This document shows positions 16,351 to 25,792 of a stretch of DNA of 64,000 nt, piece after piece. The notes under the pieces were generated by a model. That model was not told the origin of the DNA, ran no database searches, and saw only the letters and a list, made by a program, of their open reading frames with translations. Source of the DNA: Gammaproteobacteria bacterium (GTDB lineage: Bacteria; Pseudomonadota; Gammaproteobacteria; GCA-001735895); assembly GCA_024225395.1 (NCBI GenBank), contig JAAEMR010000192.1:19623-83622 (forward strand), written 5' to 3'. A program made the position numbers and the translations under genes. How positions within the stretch are numbered: position 1 is the first letter of the stretch; every line of letters starts with the position of its first letter.

Positions 16351-16794
16351 AACAAATAAACCTTCCCTTGATCTCTTTGCGAGACGTATTCCTGTGCAGG
16401 AAACAATGACTGTATTAGCAGTTTAAGCGCATTAAAATATGATGTTTGTCAGAGCATTGATACAAAATGATGAAGGAGAGGGAGAAGGTCAGGCAGATGG
16501 TTGCGATTGGTCTGTTCCATTAACTCGACCTGTAAATTATTCTGTGTAACTGCTCTTGATTAGTTGTTTAAAAGATATATTTTTAAATATTAATAAAATG
16601 TCTGCCGGAGAAGGTATTACTGTTTTTCAAAGATTGTAAAAACCTTACTTTTTATGCCTGAATATATAAGCATAAAATCGAATCTCTATGAAATATCTAT
16701 ATCAGCTTAGGTTGTTTTACAACTGCATCAAATCCATGCAATATATTCCATAAATCCATATAGAAGTTAAATCTGCAACTAAACAATATCCCCT
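16351..16794. other. Intergenic region before the RND operon
   Basis: 444 A+T-rich bases at the edge of the sulfonate island. They hold the third TGTATTAGCA copy (16411-16420) and a 36-codon frame at 16440 with no supporting evidence. No gene, terminator or promoter was identified with confidence. Confidence 0.5.
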
Positions 16795-17958
16795 ATGAAT
16801 TTTATTATTAAAATTTTAGCCCCGATAATTATGATTGCTGCGGGTACAGCTGTTGCGGTAATGCTGGATATGAATAAACCGGAGGCTGAGAAAAAGGACG
16901 TCGTTAGTCATGCGCCCAGCATCCTGGTGGATAAGGTCAAACGACAGGATATGAGACTGATGATATCCACGCAGGCAGAAGTTAAAGCTAATATCGAAGT
17001 TGAATTGATATCGCAGCTAAGTGGCATGGTGAAAGCCATATCTCCGGAATTTATTGAAGGAGGGAGATTTAACTCGGGTGAAACTCTGCTGTGGATTGAT
17101 GATGCTGATTATAAATTAGCGTTAAAACGAGTACAGGCGCGGTTGGCTGAAGCGGATGTCAGGGTTAAACAGGCGAAGGCAGATGCCCAGGTTGCGCGCC
17201 ACCAGTTGAAAAATGCAAAAAATCCGTCAGCACTTGCCCTTAAAGAACCACAACTTGCAGAGGCAATTGCCAACTTGAAAGCCGTTCAGGCAGATATAGC
17301 TCTGGCTCAATTAAACTTGAGTCGCACTAAAGTATCCCTTCCTTTTAAGGGCAGAATGAAGTCTATTCGGGCCAATGTAGGGCAATATGTATCGACTGGA
17401 AGTTCATTAGGGCGAGGATTTGCAACGGATAAAGTAAAGTTACGTTTAGCCATAACAGATCAGCAACTTGCCCATTTAAACTTGCCTATAGGTTTTGTAG
17501 CAAACTCTAAAAATGCTCCCAGAGTAGATTTTAAAGCGGTCGTTGCCGGTAAGGAGAGAACCTGGAAAGGCAAGCTAAAACGCATAGATGCTTCATTTGA
17601 GCAGGACAGTCGCCTGCTCTATGTTACTGCCGAAGTCGATGATCCTTATGCCACTGAAAACAGTAAAATGCCGATGGCTGTCGGGCTGTTTGTGACCGCT
17701 CAAATTTATGGACAAAACATAAAACAGGCGTTGGTTATTCCACGTTCTGCACTCAGGGCAGCAGATAAAATTTATGTAGTGAATGATGAGCAGCGGCTTG
17801 AAATGAGAACCGTTCAGGTGAAATATAAATCACCCGAAGCCGTAGTTATTTCGGGGGATGTGAAATTTGGAGAGTCGGTGGTAATTTCGCCTATTCGTAA
17901 CCCGGTACAGGGAATGGAAGTTGTCACCATGGAAAAGGCTGACAATAACAATGGATAG
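16795..17958 (+). CDS. RND efflux periplasmic adaptor (HlyD/AcrA family membrane fusion protein)
   Basis: 387 aa. An N-terminal hydrophobic anchor or signal (residues 3-24) is followed by a lipoyl-like half (VKANIEVELISQLSGMVKAI), an alpha-hairpin with heptads (about 105-185; KRVQARLAEADVRVKQAKAD) and the second half SLPFKGRMKSIRANVGQYVS. It bridges the inner-membrane pump encoded next and an outer membrane channel not found in the window. No clear ribosome binding site precedes the ATG. Its stop overlaps the pump gene start by 8 nt (ATGGATAG), so the two are coupled. The substrate is unknown. Confidence 0.9.
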   Translation: MNFIIKILAPIIMIAAGTAVAVMLDMNKPEAEKKDVVSHAPSILVDKVKRQDMRLMISTQAEVKANIEVELISQLSGMVKAISPEFIEGGRFNSGETLLWIDDADYKLALKRVQARLAEADVRVKQAKADAQVARHQLKNAKNPSALALKEPQLAEAIANLKAVQADIALAQLNLSRTKVSLPFKGRMKSIRANVGQYVSTGSSLGRGFATDKVKLRLAITDQQLAHLNLPIGFVANSKNAPRVDFKAVVAGKERTWKGKLKRIDASFEQDSRLLYVTAEVDDPYATENSKMPMAVGLFVTAQIYGQNIKQALVIPRSALRAADKIYVVNDEQRLEMRTVQVKYKSPEAVVISGDVKFGESVVISPIRNPVQGMEVVTMEKADNNNG

Positions 17959-20900
17959 ATTGATAAGCTGGTTCGCACACAACCCGGTTGCAGCCAATTT
18001 ATTAATGGTTGGCATTTTGCTGGTGGGTGTTCTCGGTTATGCCAATATTGAACGTGAAGCTTTTCCACAAACAAAATCTAACACGGTGACAGTTTCGGTT
18101 GCGTGGCCCGGCGCAGCACCACAGGAACTGGAAGAGCAGGTCGTTGTTCGGCTGGAGGAATCGTTCAGTGATCTGGATAATATTGAACATATCCGTTCTA
18201 CAGTCAGAGAGGGTTCTGCCAGTATTCGAGTTGAAGCTAATGCCAAAATCGATATCGCTGAGTTTTTGAATGATATTAAATTAAGAGTTGACGGGGTGAA
18301 CTCTCTACCCCGGGAAATTGAATCCCCCCGGGTTCGACTGAGTGACCGTCGACAGGAAATGATGCGGCTGGCGGTGCATGGTGATTTATCTGAAAGAGAA
18401 TTGACCCGACTGGCTGAACGGATCCGTGATGAAGTCGCTCAGCTTAGCAATATTTCAGTCGTTGAATTATTTGGCGACAGGCAGGAAGAAGTTTCTATCG
18501 AGTTGTCAGAGCAGGCAATGCGACGATACAGCTTAACCTTTGAAGATGTTGCAAATGCGATTCGTGCAAGCTCAATCAATTTATCATCGGGTAGTGTAAA
18601 GACTTCAACCGGCGATGTGCTGCTGCGTGCCAGAAATATGGCTGATAATCAGCAGGAATTTGAAGATATAATTATCAGTCAGAGTCAAGAAGGTGGCGTG
18701 GTACGAGTCGGGGATGTAGCTCGCGTCGTGGATGGTTATATAGATGATGAAATCCTGGCTACCATAAATGGCCAAAGCGCTGTACTGGTTCAAGTCAAAA
18801 CATCGGACAAAATGGATGTAGTAAAGGCCAGTGAATCGATGAAAGAATGGCTTAAAGAAGCTCGAAAGCGTATGCCTGATGGAGTCAGTTTAACGTTGTG
18901 GAGGGACTCTTCTGAAGTTTATTCAAACCGTATGGCCACGATATCGAGAGCTGCAATCTCAGGATTGTTACTGGTATTCCTGATATTGATTTTGACCTTG
19001 CGACCCGTTGTAGCACTGTGGGTCACCGTGGGTATAGGTGTTGCTTTTCTCGGTACTTTATCCATGCTTCCGGTTAATGATGTCTCTTTAAATGTCATTT
19101 CTACCTTTGCATTTTTACTGGTCATCGGCATCGTGGTGGATGATGCAATTGTGGTGGGGGAAAGCATTCATCATCACAGTACGCTGCATGGTGGTGGCGT
19201 TGAGTCCTCTATTGAAGGGACTATAATGGTGGCAAAGCCGGTTGTTTTTGCAGTATTAACCACGATTGTTGCTTTTCTTCCGTGGTTATTTTTAACCGGT
19301 GAAGTGGTTCAGATTACACGCCAGCTTTCGATTGTTATCAGTGTTGCGTTAATTTTATCCCTGGTCGAAGCATTTCTGATTCTGCCTGCACACCTGAGAA
19401 AATTGAAACACAGGACAAAGGTGACCGGGCTTGCCAGGTTACAGCAAAAAGTTGAACAGTCTGTAGTGACTTTTGCAAAGGGGAGATACCGGAAAATTTT
19501 ATCTTCTGCACTGAATCAACGTTATTTTACAGCGGCAACTTTCATCTCTTTTTTTGTTATTAGCGTGAGTGTTTTTACATCGGGCTGGGTTAAGTTTTCT
19601 TTCATGCCAGAGATAGAAAGTGATCAGGTGAATATCAATGTAGAGATGCCGACTGGTTCACCCTATAGCCGTGCACTGGAAGTATTGCAACAATTGCAGC
19701 AGGCTGAAAAAAAGCTTGAAGAAGAAATTAATGCAAATTCTGCCGAGGGTGGTGGGCAACTGGTGGTAAACTGGTACACCCGTGCTCGCAAGGACAGTGT
19801 GTTGGCGCTTGTCAAACTTGCGCCAGCGGAAATTCGTCAACTGTCGGCTAAGGAAACTGCACACCGCTTAAGAGAACTGATCGGTGATATTCCTGATGCT
19901 CAATCTGTGACGGTTGATTACACCTTGAATAATGCGACCCAGCGTATTAACTATTCGGTAGAGCATCCTGATCTGGATACTTTGCGCCAGGGGGTCGCTG
20001 ATCTCGAAGCCAAATTAAGGACTTTTGAAAATGTATTCTATGTGCGTAATGACTTACAGGGCACGGCTGATGAATTGCATTTTTCATTATTACCCGGGGC
20101 GAAGAAACTGGGTATAGATCTGGCTGCTGTTTCCAGGCAGGTTAGACAGGCTTACTACGGTGAAGAAGTTCAACGCTTACCCAGGGCTTATGGCGATGTC
20201 AAAGTGATGGTTCGTTATCCGAAAAATACCCGGCGTAACCTGGATAGTCTGGATGACTTCAGGTTTCGTACTAACGATGGAAGAGAGTTACCATTGCTTT
20301 CAGTGGTTAGTGTCGAATTTGCTCCGGGAATCAAAAAAATTAGCCGCAGAGATGGTCGAAGAAGTGCCTATATTGATGCCGAGTTAAGCGGTGATGTTAG
20401 AAAAGAAATTTCAGATGAAATGGAAAAGGATTTCATCCCTGGCTGGAAAGCAAAATACCCGGGATTACAGCTGCAGAAAGAAGGTCAGGCTGAAGGCGAG
20501 GAAGAATTTTTCAGAGAAGTCATGAGCCTTTATGCCGTCGCACTGTTTATGATGTATGCGTTGATAGCCATCGCATTTAAATCATACTGGCAACCGATCA
20601 TCATTATGACGGCGATTCCATTCGGATTTATGGGCGCGGTTTATGGTCATTTAATATTTAATACCTCGATGGCTTTATATTCTTATTTTGGAATAGGGGC
20701 CGCAGTCGGCGTGGTGGTCAATGATAACCTGGTGTTGATGGATTATATTGGACGCTTGAGAACCAAAGGAGCAAATGCCTTTGATGCCGTAGTCGAAGCG
20801 GGTATCAAACGTTTCAGACCTATTCTGCTTACCTCATTAACGACTTTTGTTGGTTTGCTACCCATGTTGGCTGAACGTTCTACACAGGCACAGTTTTTAC

Positions 20901-21079
20901 ATCCCGCTGTCATTTCGCTAGCCTTTGGCGTGTTATTCGCTCTTTTTGTGACCTTATTATTCGTGCCAGCAGTTTACTGTATCAGTGAAGATATTGATCA
21001 TTTACTCGGCAGGTTAAAAAGTAGCTTTAGCGGCGAGAAAATAGACGCTAAAAATATCGTTGAGCAGAAAGTAGACTAA
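17951..21079 (+). CDS. RND efflux pump permease (AcrB/HAE family)
   Basis: 1042 aa from ATG 17951. It has the typical RND build: a membrane segment at the N-terminus (WFAHNPVAANLLMVGILLVG), a large periplasmic loop, a membrane bundle with the proton-relay region (FLLVIGIVVDDAIVVGESIH; the paired aspartates of TM4), and a repeat in the second half (FGIGAAVGVVVNDNLVLMDY, where an Asn-Asp replaces Asp-Asp). It belongs to the broader AcrB/AcrD/AcrF superfamily that acts with the adaptor upstream. No regulator or outer membrane factor is adjacent. Drug, metal or lipid export cannot be told apart from sequence. Confidence 0.92.
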   Translation: MDRLISWFAHNPVAANLLMVGILLVGVLGYANIEREAFPQTKSNTVTVSVAWPGAAPQELEEQVVVRLEESFSDLDNIEHIRSTVREGSASIRVEANAKIDIAEFLNDIKLRVDGVNSLPREIESPRVRLSDRRQEMMRLAVHGDLSERELTRLAERIRDEVAQLSNISVVELFGDRQEEVSIELSEQAMRRYSLTFEDVANAIRASSINLSSGSVKTSTGDVLLRARNMADNQQEFEDIIISQSQEGGVVRVGDVARVVDGYIDDEILATINGQSAVLVQVKTSDKMDVVKASESMKEWLKEARKRMPDGVSLTLWRDSSEVYSNRMATISRAAISGLLLVFLILILTLRPVVALWVTVGIGVAFLGTLSMLPVNDVSLNVISTFAFLLVIGIVVDDAIVVGESIHHHSTLHGGGVESSIEGTIMVAKPVVFAVLTTIVAFLPWLFLTGEVVQITRQLSIVISVALILSLVEAFLILPAHLRKLKHRTKVTGLARLQQKVEQSVVTFAKGRYRKILSSALNQRYFTAATFISFFVISVSVFTSGWVKFSFMPEIESDQVNINVEMPTGSPYSRALEVLQQLQQAEKKLEEEINANSAEGGGQLVVNWYTRARKDSVLALVKLAPAEIRQLSAKETAHRLRELIGDIPDAQSVTVDYTLNNATQRINYSVEHPDLDTLRQGVADLEAKLRTFENVFYVRNDLQGTADELHFSLLPGAKKLGIDLAAVSRQVRQAYYGEEVQRLPRAYGDVKVMVRYPKNTRRNLDSLDDFRFRTNDGRELPLLSVVSVEFAPGIKKISRRDGRRSAYIDAELSGDVRKEISDEMEKDFIPGWKAKYPGLQLQKEGQAEGEEEFFREVMSLYAVALFMMYALIAIAFKSYWQPIIIMTAIPFGFMGAVYGHLIFNTSMALYSYFGIGAAVGVVVNDNLVLMDYIGRLRTKGANAFDAVVEAGIKRFRPILLTSLTTFVGLLPMLAERSTQAQFLHPAVISLAFGVLFALFVTLLFVPAVYCISEDIDHLLGRLKSSFSGEKIDAKNIVEQKVD

Positions 21080-21162
21080 TTCATGCGCTAATTTATTCTG
21101 CTTGAATTTAGCGCTGATGGCTCTTATTCTTATCCGATGTTAGTCACACTTTTTTTGCTTCA

Positions 21163-22647
21163 ATGAGTTCACTTTCTCCTGTTCGGTTACTCACGTTACT
21201 GGTTGTAGCGGTATTACTGCTATTACTGTTAATGGTGGGCGTGTTACTGACGGATACCTTGCTGAATATCCGCGAGAACCTGGAGCAGGCACCCTCCTGG
21301 GTATTTTATCTGGTGTTATCGGCTTTTGGGCTGTTTTCACTGCTTTCCGGCTGGCTCATCATGCGCCTGCTACGTCCTAAAAAAATATCTGCAGCTAAAC
21401 TTCCTGTTTCTCATCCCGTCGATGAGCAAAGTTTGCACGAAAAATTGCAGCACAGTAAGTCCACTGGTATTGATACTACTGAAGCCGAAGCGGAACTGGA
21501 AAAACTCAGGCAAAGACGTCAGGCAGGCACTATTCATATTGCCCTGTTTGGTGAAATTAGCAGTGGAAAGTCCAGCCTTATAAAGTCGCTGTTACCCGAA
21601 TCAGACATTGAGATTTCAGTGACCGGTGGCACCACACAAAAATTAACGGAATTTTGCTGGACGAGTCCGGCGGGTGATCAGTTGATTTTAACCGATATGC
21701 CCGGCTTGAATGAAATCGGTGGCGAGAAAAAAATATTATCGCAGCAGGAGGCTTTACGCTCGCATCTGGTTATCTATGTTTGTGATGGAGATCTGACACA
21801 CAGCCAGCTTGAAGAGTTAAAAAAACTAAGCGAACTACGAAAACCAATAATCCTGGTGTTAAATAAAACGGATAGATTGAGTCCGCAGGAATTGGAACTG
21901 TTAAAAAATCAGTTAGAAAATAGAGCCAGAGAGCTGGGGAATAGTGAACTGGTCAGCATAACTTCCGGTGGGGAACAGCAGGCGATTCGTATCAATGCGG
22001 ATGGAAGTGAAGAAGCTTTTCTAAGGCCTTTTCCTGCTCAACTGGATGACTTGAAATTAGCTATTCAGAGAACCATCGATAACAACAGTAAAACCCTGGA
22101 ACAACTCAGGGATAGCGCGGTGTTTACGCTTATTTTTTCTCAGCTAGATGCAGCACAGTCACTTCAACGAGACCAGCAGGCACTGGAACTGACTCGCTCC
22201 TATTCAAAAAAAGCTGTAGTGGCCGCAATTGCGGCTATTACACCGGGTACCGATATTTTAATTCAGGGATACCTGGCGACCCAGATGGTGAAAGAATTAT
22301 CAGAACTGTATCAGGTTCCGGTACGCAAAATGGATGTTGATTTACTGCTAAAATTAGTCCAGCAGCACGTTAGAACACATATTACCCTGCTGCTTGCCGT
22401 TGCGGGCAATGCGCTCAAGGCCTTTCCCGGGGCAGGTACTTTAGCCGGTGGGGTTTTGCATGCCATAGCCTATGGGTTTTTATTTGAAACGCTGGGCAAG
22501 AGCCTGGCTAAGTCATTACAGAGTCGGGGTGAGTTACACCCTTTACAGGTCGCCGGTCAATTCGAGGATAATCTGGGTGAAAATATTAAAGCGTCTGCAG
22601 GGTTTTATACCCGGATGGCGCTCAAAGAATTCAGCAACAAAAGCTGA
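21163..22647 (+). CDS. Membrane-anchored GTPase with DUF697 domain
   Basis: 494 aa. Two N-terminal membrane segments (residues 8-34 and 44-66) lead into a Ras-like G domain: P-loop GEISSGKSS at 130-138, DMPGLNEIG as G3, and NKTD at 234-237 as G4. A C-terminal DUF697-like part (about 345-470) carries AITPGTDILIQGYLATQMVK and a glycine-rich hydrophobic stretch. Such YcjX/YcjF-era GTPases are membrane-associated and of unknown function. The next gene encodes a paralogue lacking the N-terminal anchors. The two were probably made by duplication and may act as a pair. Confidence 0.82.
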   Translation: MSSLSPVRLLTLLVVAVLLLLLLMVGVLLTDTLLNIRENLEQAPSWVFYLVLSAFGLFSLLSGWLIMRLLRPKKISAAKLPVSHPVDEQSLHEKLQHSKSTGIDTTEAEAELEKLRQRRQAGTIHIALFGEISSGKSSLIKSLLPESDIEISVTGGTTQKLTEFCWTSPAGDQLILTDMPGLNEIGGEKKILSQQEALRSHLVIYVCDGDLTHSQLEELKKLSELRKPIILVLNKTDRLSPQELELLKNQLENRARELGNSELVSITSGGEQQAIRINADGSEEAFLRPFPAQLDDLKLAIQRTIDNNSKTLEQLRDSAVFTLIFSQLDAAQSLQRDQQALELTRSYSKKAVVAAIAAITPGTDILIQGYLATQMVKELSELYQVPVRKMDVDLLLKLVQQHVRTHITLLLAVAGNALKAFPGAGTLAGGVLHAIAYGFLFETLGKSLAKSLQSRGELHPLQVAGQFEDNLGENIKASAGFYTRMALKEFSNKS

Positions 22648-23950
22648 CGATAAACCTGCGTTGAACGCTGATGAGGGCCAGCTAAATCTGGATCTGGCAT
22701 TAGAAAGTTTGCAGGATTTACTGAATGACAAACGTGTGCCAGAGCAGGTTCGTCAGTCATTGGCAGTGGATTATGCTGAGGTTGAAGAAATGTTGGCTCG
22801 TATGCAACAGGGGCAATTGCATATTGCTGTATTTGGCCGGGTCAGTGTTGGAAAATCTGCATTACTAAATGCCTTGCTGGGAGAGAAAAAATTTTCCACA
22901 AGCCCGCTTCACGGTGAAACCAAAACGACTCAACAGGGACAGTGGCAGGAGTATGAATCCGGCAATATCTTTCTGATCGATACGCCGGGCATCAATGAAA
23001 TTGATGGTGAAAAACGTGAGCAGCTGGCGAAAGATGTAGCTGTACGGGCAGAGCTGGTTTTGTTTGTGGTTGATGGTGACCTGACTGATACCGAGGTTCA
23101 GGCATTGAAAACTATCTCGGCACAGCATCGCCCGATCATCCTGGTGCTGAATAAAATAGACCGTTATCAAACTCATGAAAAAGAAGCGTTATTTAACTCG
23201 CTTGAGTTGCACAGTTCCGGTCTGGTCGATAAACGTAATATTGTTGGTGCCGCAGCTGATCCGGCTGAGCAGTTCATAATCCAGCTTGATGAAGCGGGTA
23301 ATGAAACTGAAAGCAGTAGAAAACCAGCTGCCGATGTTGTGCAGGTGCGGACACGATTATGGGAAATCCTACAAACTGAAGGAAAAACATTATCGGCACT
23401 TAATGCCTCGTTATTTGCCGGGCAGTTAAGTGACCAGGTAGGGCAGAGAATGATACAGGCCCGGTCTGAAATCGGGCAGAAAATCATTCACAGCTACTGT
23501 GCAGCAAAAGGGGTGGCCGTTGCATTCAATCCTGTACCCGTTGCCGACCTGGTAGCCGCTGCGGTGGTAGATGTGTCGATGGTAGTGCATCTATCAAAAA
23601 TATTTGGTTTGCCTTTATCCAAAAGCGAGGCGGGTAGTCTGATTAAAACGATTGGAGCACAGATGATTTTATTGATGGGAACGGTGTGGGCAGTACACTT
23701 TGTTTCTTCTGCTCTCAAACTGGGAACCACGGGATTATCGGCCATGGCAACCGGTGGTGCTCAGGCAGCTGTGGCTTATTACAGTACTTATATCGTTGGC
23801 CAGGCCACAGAGCAATATCTGGCGCAGGGCAAGTCCTGGGGTGAGGGCGGTCCTAAATACGTGGTTAGAGAAATACTCGATAATCTGGATAGAGATTCCA
23901 TTATGGAACAGGCAAAACTGGATATTAAGAGCCGATTGAGTAAAGCCTGA
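22577..23950 (+). CDS. Second GTPase with DUF697 domain, paralogue of the preceding gene
   Basis: The G domain has the P-loop GRVSVGKSALLN near residue 87, G3 DTPGINEIDG and G4 NKID; the DUF697-like tail contains FNPVPVADLVAAAVVDVSMV and further hydrophobic stretches. The start is unclear: the frame is open back to 22472. GTG 22577 (457 aa, overlapping the previous gene by 71 nt) and TTG 22661 are the candidates, and none has a good ribosome binding site. The gene has the same domain order as its neighbour, but the membrane segments at the N-terminus are missing. Coupling by overlap suggests the two proteins work together. The function is unknown. Confidence 0.75.
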   Translation: MKILKRLQGFIPGWRSKNSATKADDKPALNADEGQLNLDLALESLQDLLNDKRVPEQVRQSLAVDYAEVEEMLARMQQGQLHIAVFGRVSVGKSALLNALLGEKKFSTSPLHGETKTTQQGQWQEYESGNIFLIDTPGINEIDGEKREQLAKDVAVRAELVLFVVDGDLTDTEVQALKTISAQHRPIILVLNKIDRYQTHEKEALFNSLELHSSGLVDKRNIVGAAADPAEQFIIQLDEAGNETESSRKPAADVVQVRTRLWEILQTEGKTLSALNASLFAGQLSDQVGQRMIQARSEIGQKIIHSYCAAKGVAVAFNPVPVADLVAAAVVDVSMVVHLSKIFGLPLSKSEAGSLIKTIGAQMILLMGTVWAVHFVSSALKLGTTGLSAMATGGAQAAVAYYSTYIVGQATEQYLAQGKSWGEGGPKYVVREILDNLDRDSIMEQAKLDIKSRLSKA

Positions 23951-24037
23951 CAATGCTATGTTTATTCATCAATACCCCCTGGACTCGAGTTGAGTTAAAA
24001 TACCGTTATTTTATTGTTTAACTAGAGAGTTACCTGA

Positions 24038-24823
24038 ATGTTTGGTCTGTTTGAAAGTAAGCCTGTGCTGGAACAAAGTCAGTCGCAATGGTTGTTTGAT
24101 GTATATGCCTGGTCACTGGATAATTTCGATGCGAATGTTTTCTATAACAATACGGTGCTGGTATTACCCACCAATGAATTTTTTCCCGGGAGGGTTGATA
24201 GCCAACAGGGTATGGCTGAGTTGGTTTTTGAAAAAGTGAAAAGTTATGCCTGCATTTCTCACTGGCCGACTTCTGTTGTAGATCAAAGTGTTTGTGCAAT
24301 TCCCAATGCTCCACAAATAGAAGTAGATGGCGCATTGCGAAATCCCAATGCGCTGGTCGATAATTCGGTGGCTGATGAACTTCGTTTACAGATTCCTTAT
24401 AACCCTGAGCAGGTGAGTAACCCTGAAGGCATGATTGCAAGCTTCGCGCATATTTCTGCTCATTATCTGGGGCAGATGGCTAAACAGCCACCCCCCGGTG
24501 GCCCCGAGTTCTGGCCGCATGTCACCGAAGTACTGGCGTCTTACCTGGGTTTTGGATTGATGTTTGCTAACAGTGCTTATACTTTTAAAGGTAGTTGTGC
24601 GAGTTGTTATAACCCCCATGCCAATCGGAATGCATACCTGTCTGAGCAACAATCTGTGTACTCACTGGCTATTTTTGCAGTGTTGAAAAATATTCCCAAT
24701 AAAGAGGTAGCACCTCATCTAAAAGGTCATTTACGGGGCTTTTACAAAAGGGCGGTTAAAGAAGTAAAAGCTCGTGAGCAAGATCTTGCAATGTTAAACC
24801 AGCAGCAGTTTTTAAAGGCTTAA
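24038..24823 (+). CDS. Unrecognised protein with degenerate zincin-like motif
   Basis: 261 aa, no signal peptide. It begins MFGLFESKPVLEQSQSQWLF. A HISAH pair (H138, H142) occupies the place where related-looking proteins have HExxH in front of a helix. It is followed by 'YLGFGLMFANSAYTFKG', a CASC pair (C187, C190) and YLSEQQSVYSLAIFAVLKN. The pattern recalls, from memory, uncharacterised metallopeptidase-like proteins; the glutamate needed for catalysis is absent, so metal binding without peptidase activity is possible. It follows the two GTPase genes by 87 nt on the same strand and could belong with them. Function unknown. Confidence 0.65.
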   Translation: MFGLFESKPVLEQSQSQWLFDVYAWSLDNFDANVFYNNTVLVLPTNEFFPGRVDSQQGMAELVFEKVKSYACISHWPTSVVDQSVCAIPNAPQIEVDGALRNPNALVDNSVADELRLQIPYNPEQVSNPEGMIASFAHISAHYLGQMAKQPPPGGPEFWPHVTEVLASYLGFGLMFANSAYTFKGSCASCYNPHANRNAYLSEQQSVYSLAIFAVLKNIPNKEVAPHLKGHLRGFYKRAVKEVKAREQDLAMLNQQQFLKA

Positions 24824-25290
24824 GTGCGTGAGTTCGAATATGTAATGTAGAGCAGAATCCTGTTTCTTGCGCACAACAGACATTAGAAAAAATTTCCGAC
24901 ACAACTGGAGTTTGCCGGGTAACAATCTGGAAATTTATATGAAAACCATTATCAGCAATTAAGACCGGTTCAAATAACTAATAATTTTATGCAAAGAGTT
25001 TCAATTCTTTTAATCCATAAATTAGTTTCGCTAAAGATACCTATGCAAGAATCTATAGACTATTTATACTTGCAGCGCTGAAAAAGATTAGTGAAAACTG
25101 GATTGACTTCATTCAAGGTCAGACGAAATTTCAGTTAATCCTCTCATTACAACAGATGCCGTAGTGATGATGCGCGAACTTCGAGAATCATTTGCATTCC
25201 TTTTAAGCATCACAATATTGAGAGATTGATGTGGCGTAAGTTTGCACGCGATTCGATAGCATATTGAATTTATTATTTAACCGGCGGTAA
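24824..25290. other. Intergenic region with no recognised content
   Basis: 467 A+T-rich bases. Frames are short on both strands (for example a 12-codon frame near 25043), and no repeat, strong hairpin or terminator was seen. It separates the GTPase group from the SEC-C gene. Confidence 0.5.
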
Positions 25291-25293
25291 TTG

Positions 25294-25629
25294 ATGGCGA
25301 AAATTTTTCAAAAAGGTCCTGCGATGAAGCAGGCAGAGCGAAGTAAATCAAACTTTACACTAAATAAAAAACTGCGTCTGGGTAGCAGAAAGGCGCCTGC
25401 ACAAATCAGTGTTCAAACCGAAGAGCGTAAACAGGAACTGACAGCGGTTTTTACTGAAAATAATTGGGCCTGTGTTATAGAGGTGAATTCTGAGCAGGAT
25501 GAAAATACCCGGGATCTGGATATCCTTCAAAACAAACAAGTCGTGGCCGTGAGCACCAAAAAGGCCAGTCGAAATGATCCCTGTCCCTGTCAGAGTGGCA
25601 GGAAATACAAAAAATGTTGCGGGGCGTAA
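25294..25629 (+). CDS. SEC-C/SWIM metal-binding motif protein (PBPRA1643 type)
   Basis: 111 aa from ATG 25294. The C-terminus [18 protein letters not shown] is a full SEC-C zinc motif (C-x-C ... CC), as found at the end of SecA. The N-terminal part ([40 protein letters not shown]) fits the small PBPRA1643 family. The role is unknown; zinc binding and nucleic acid or protein interaction are assumed from the motif. A later ATG at 25324 is possible. The gene stands alone. Confidence 0.8.
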   Translation: MAKIFQKGPAMKQAERSKSNFTLNKKLRLGSRKAPAQISVQTEERKQELTAVFTENNWACVIEVNSEQDENTRDLDILQNKQVVAVSTKKASRNDPCPCQSGRKYKKCCGA

Positions 25630-25792
25630 TGTGTTGTTTATTTTGTTCTTGTCGTGGTTATCTTCAGAGTTTAATGCCGGTTTGACCGTATTGATTTGAT
25701 CCAGCAGGAGCTGTGTTCAGTATCGATTAAGGTGTTTCCAACGCTCATTGGTTCGCGCCATACGGGTGCCATTTATGTTCTCAAGATGTATT

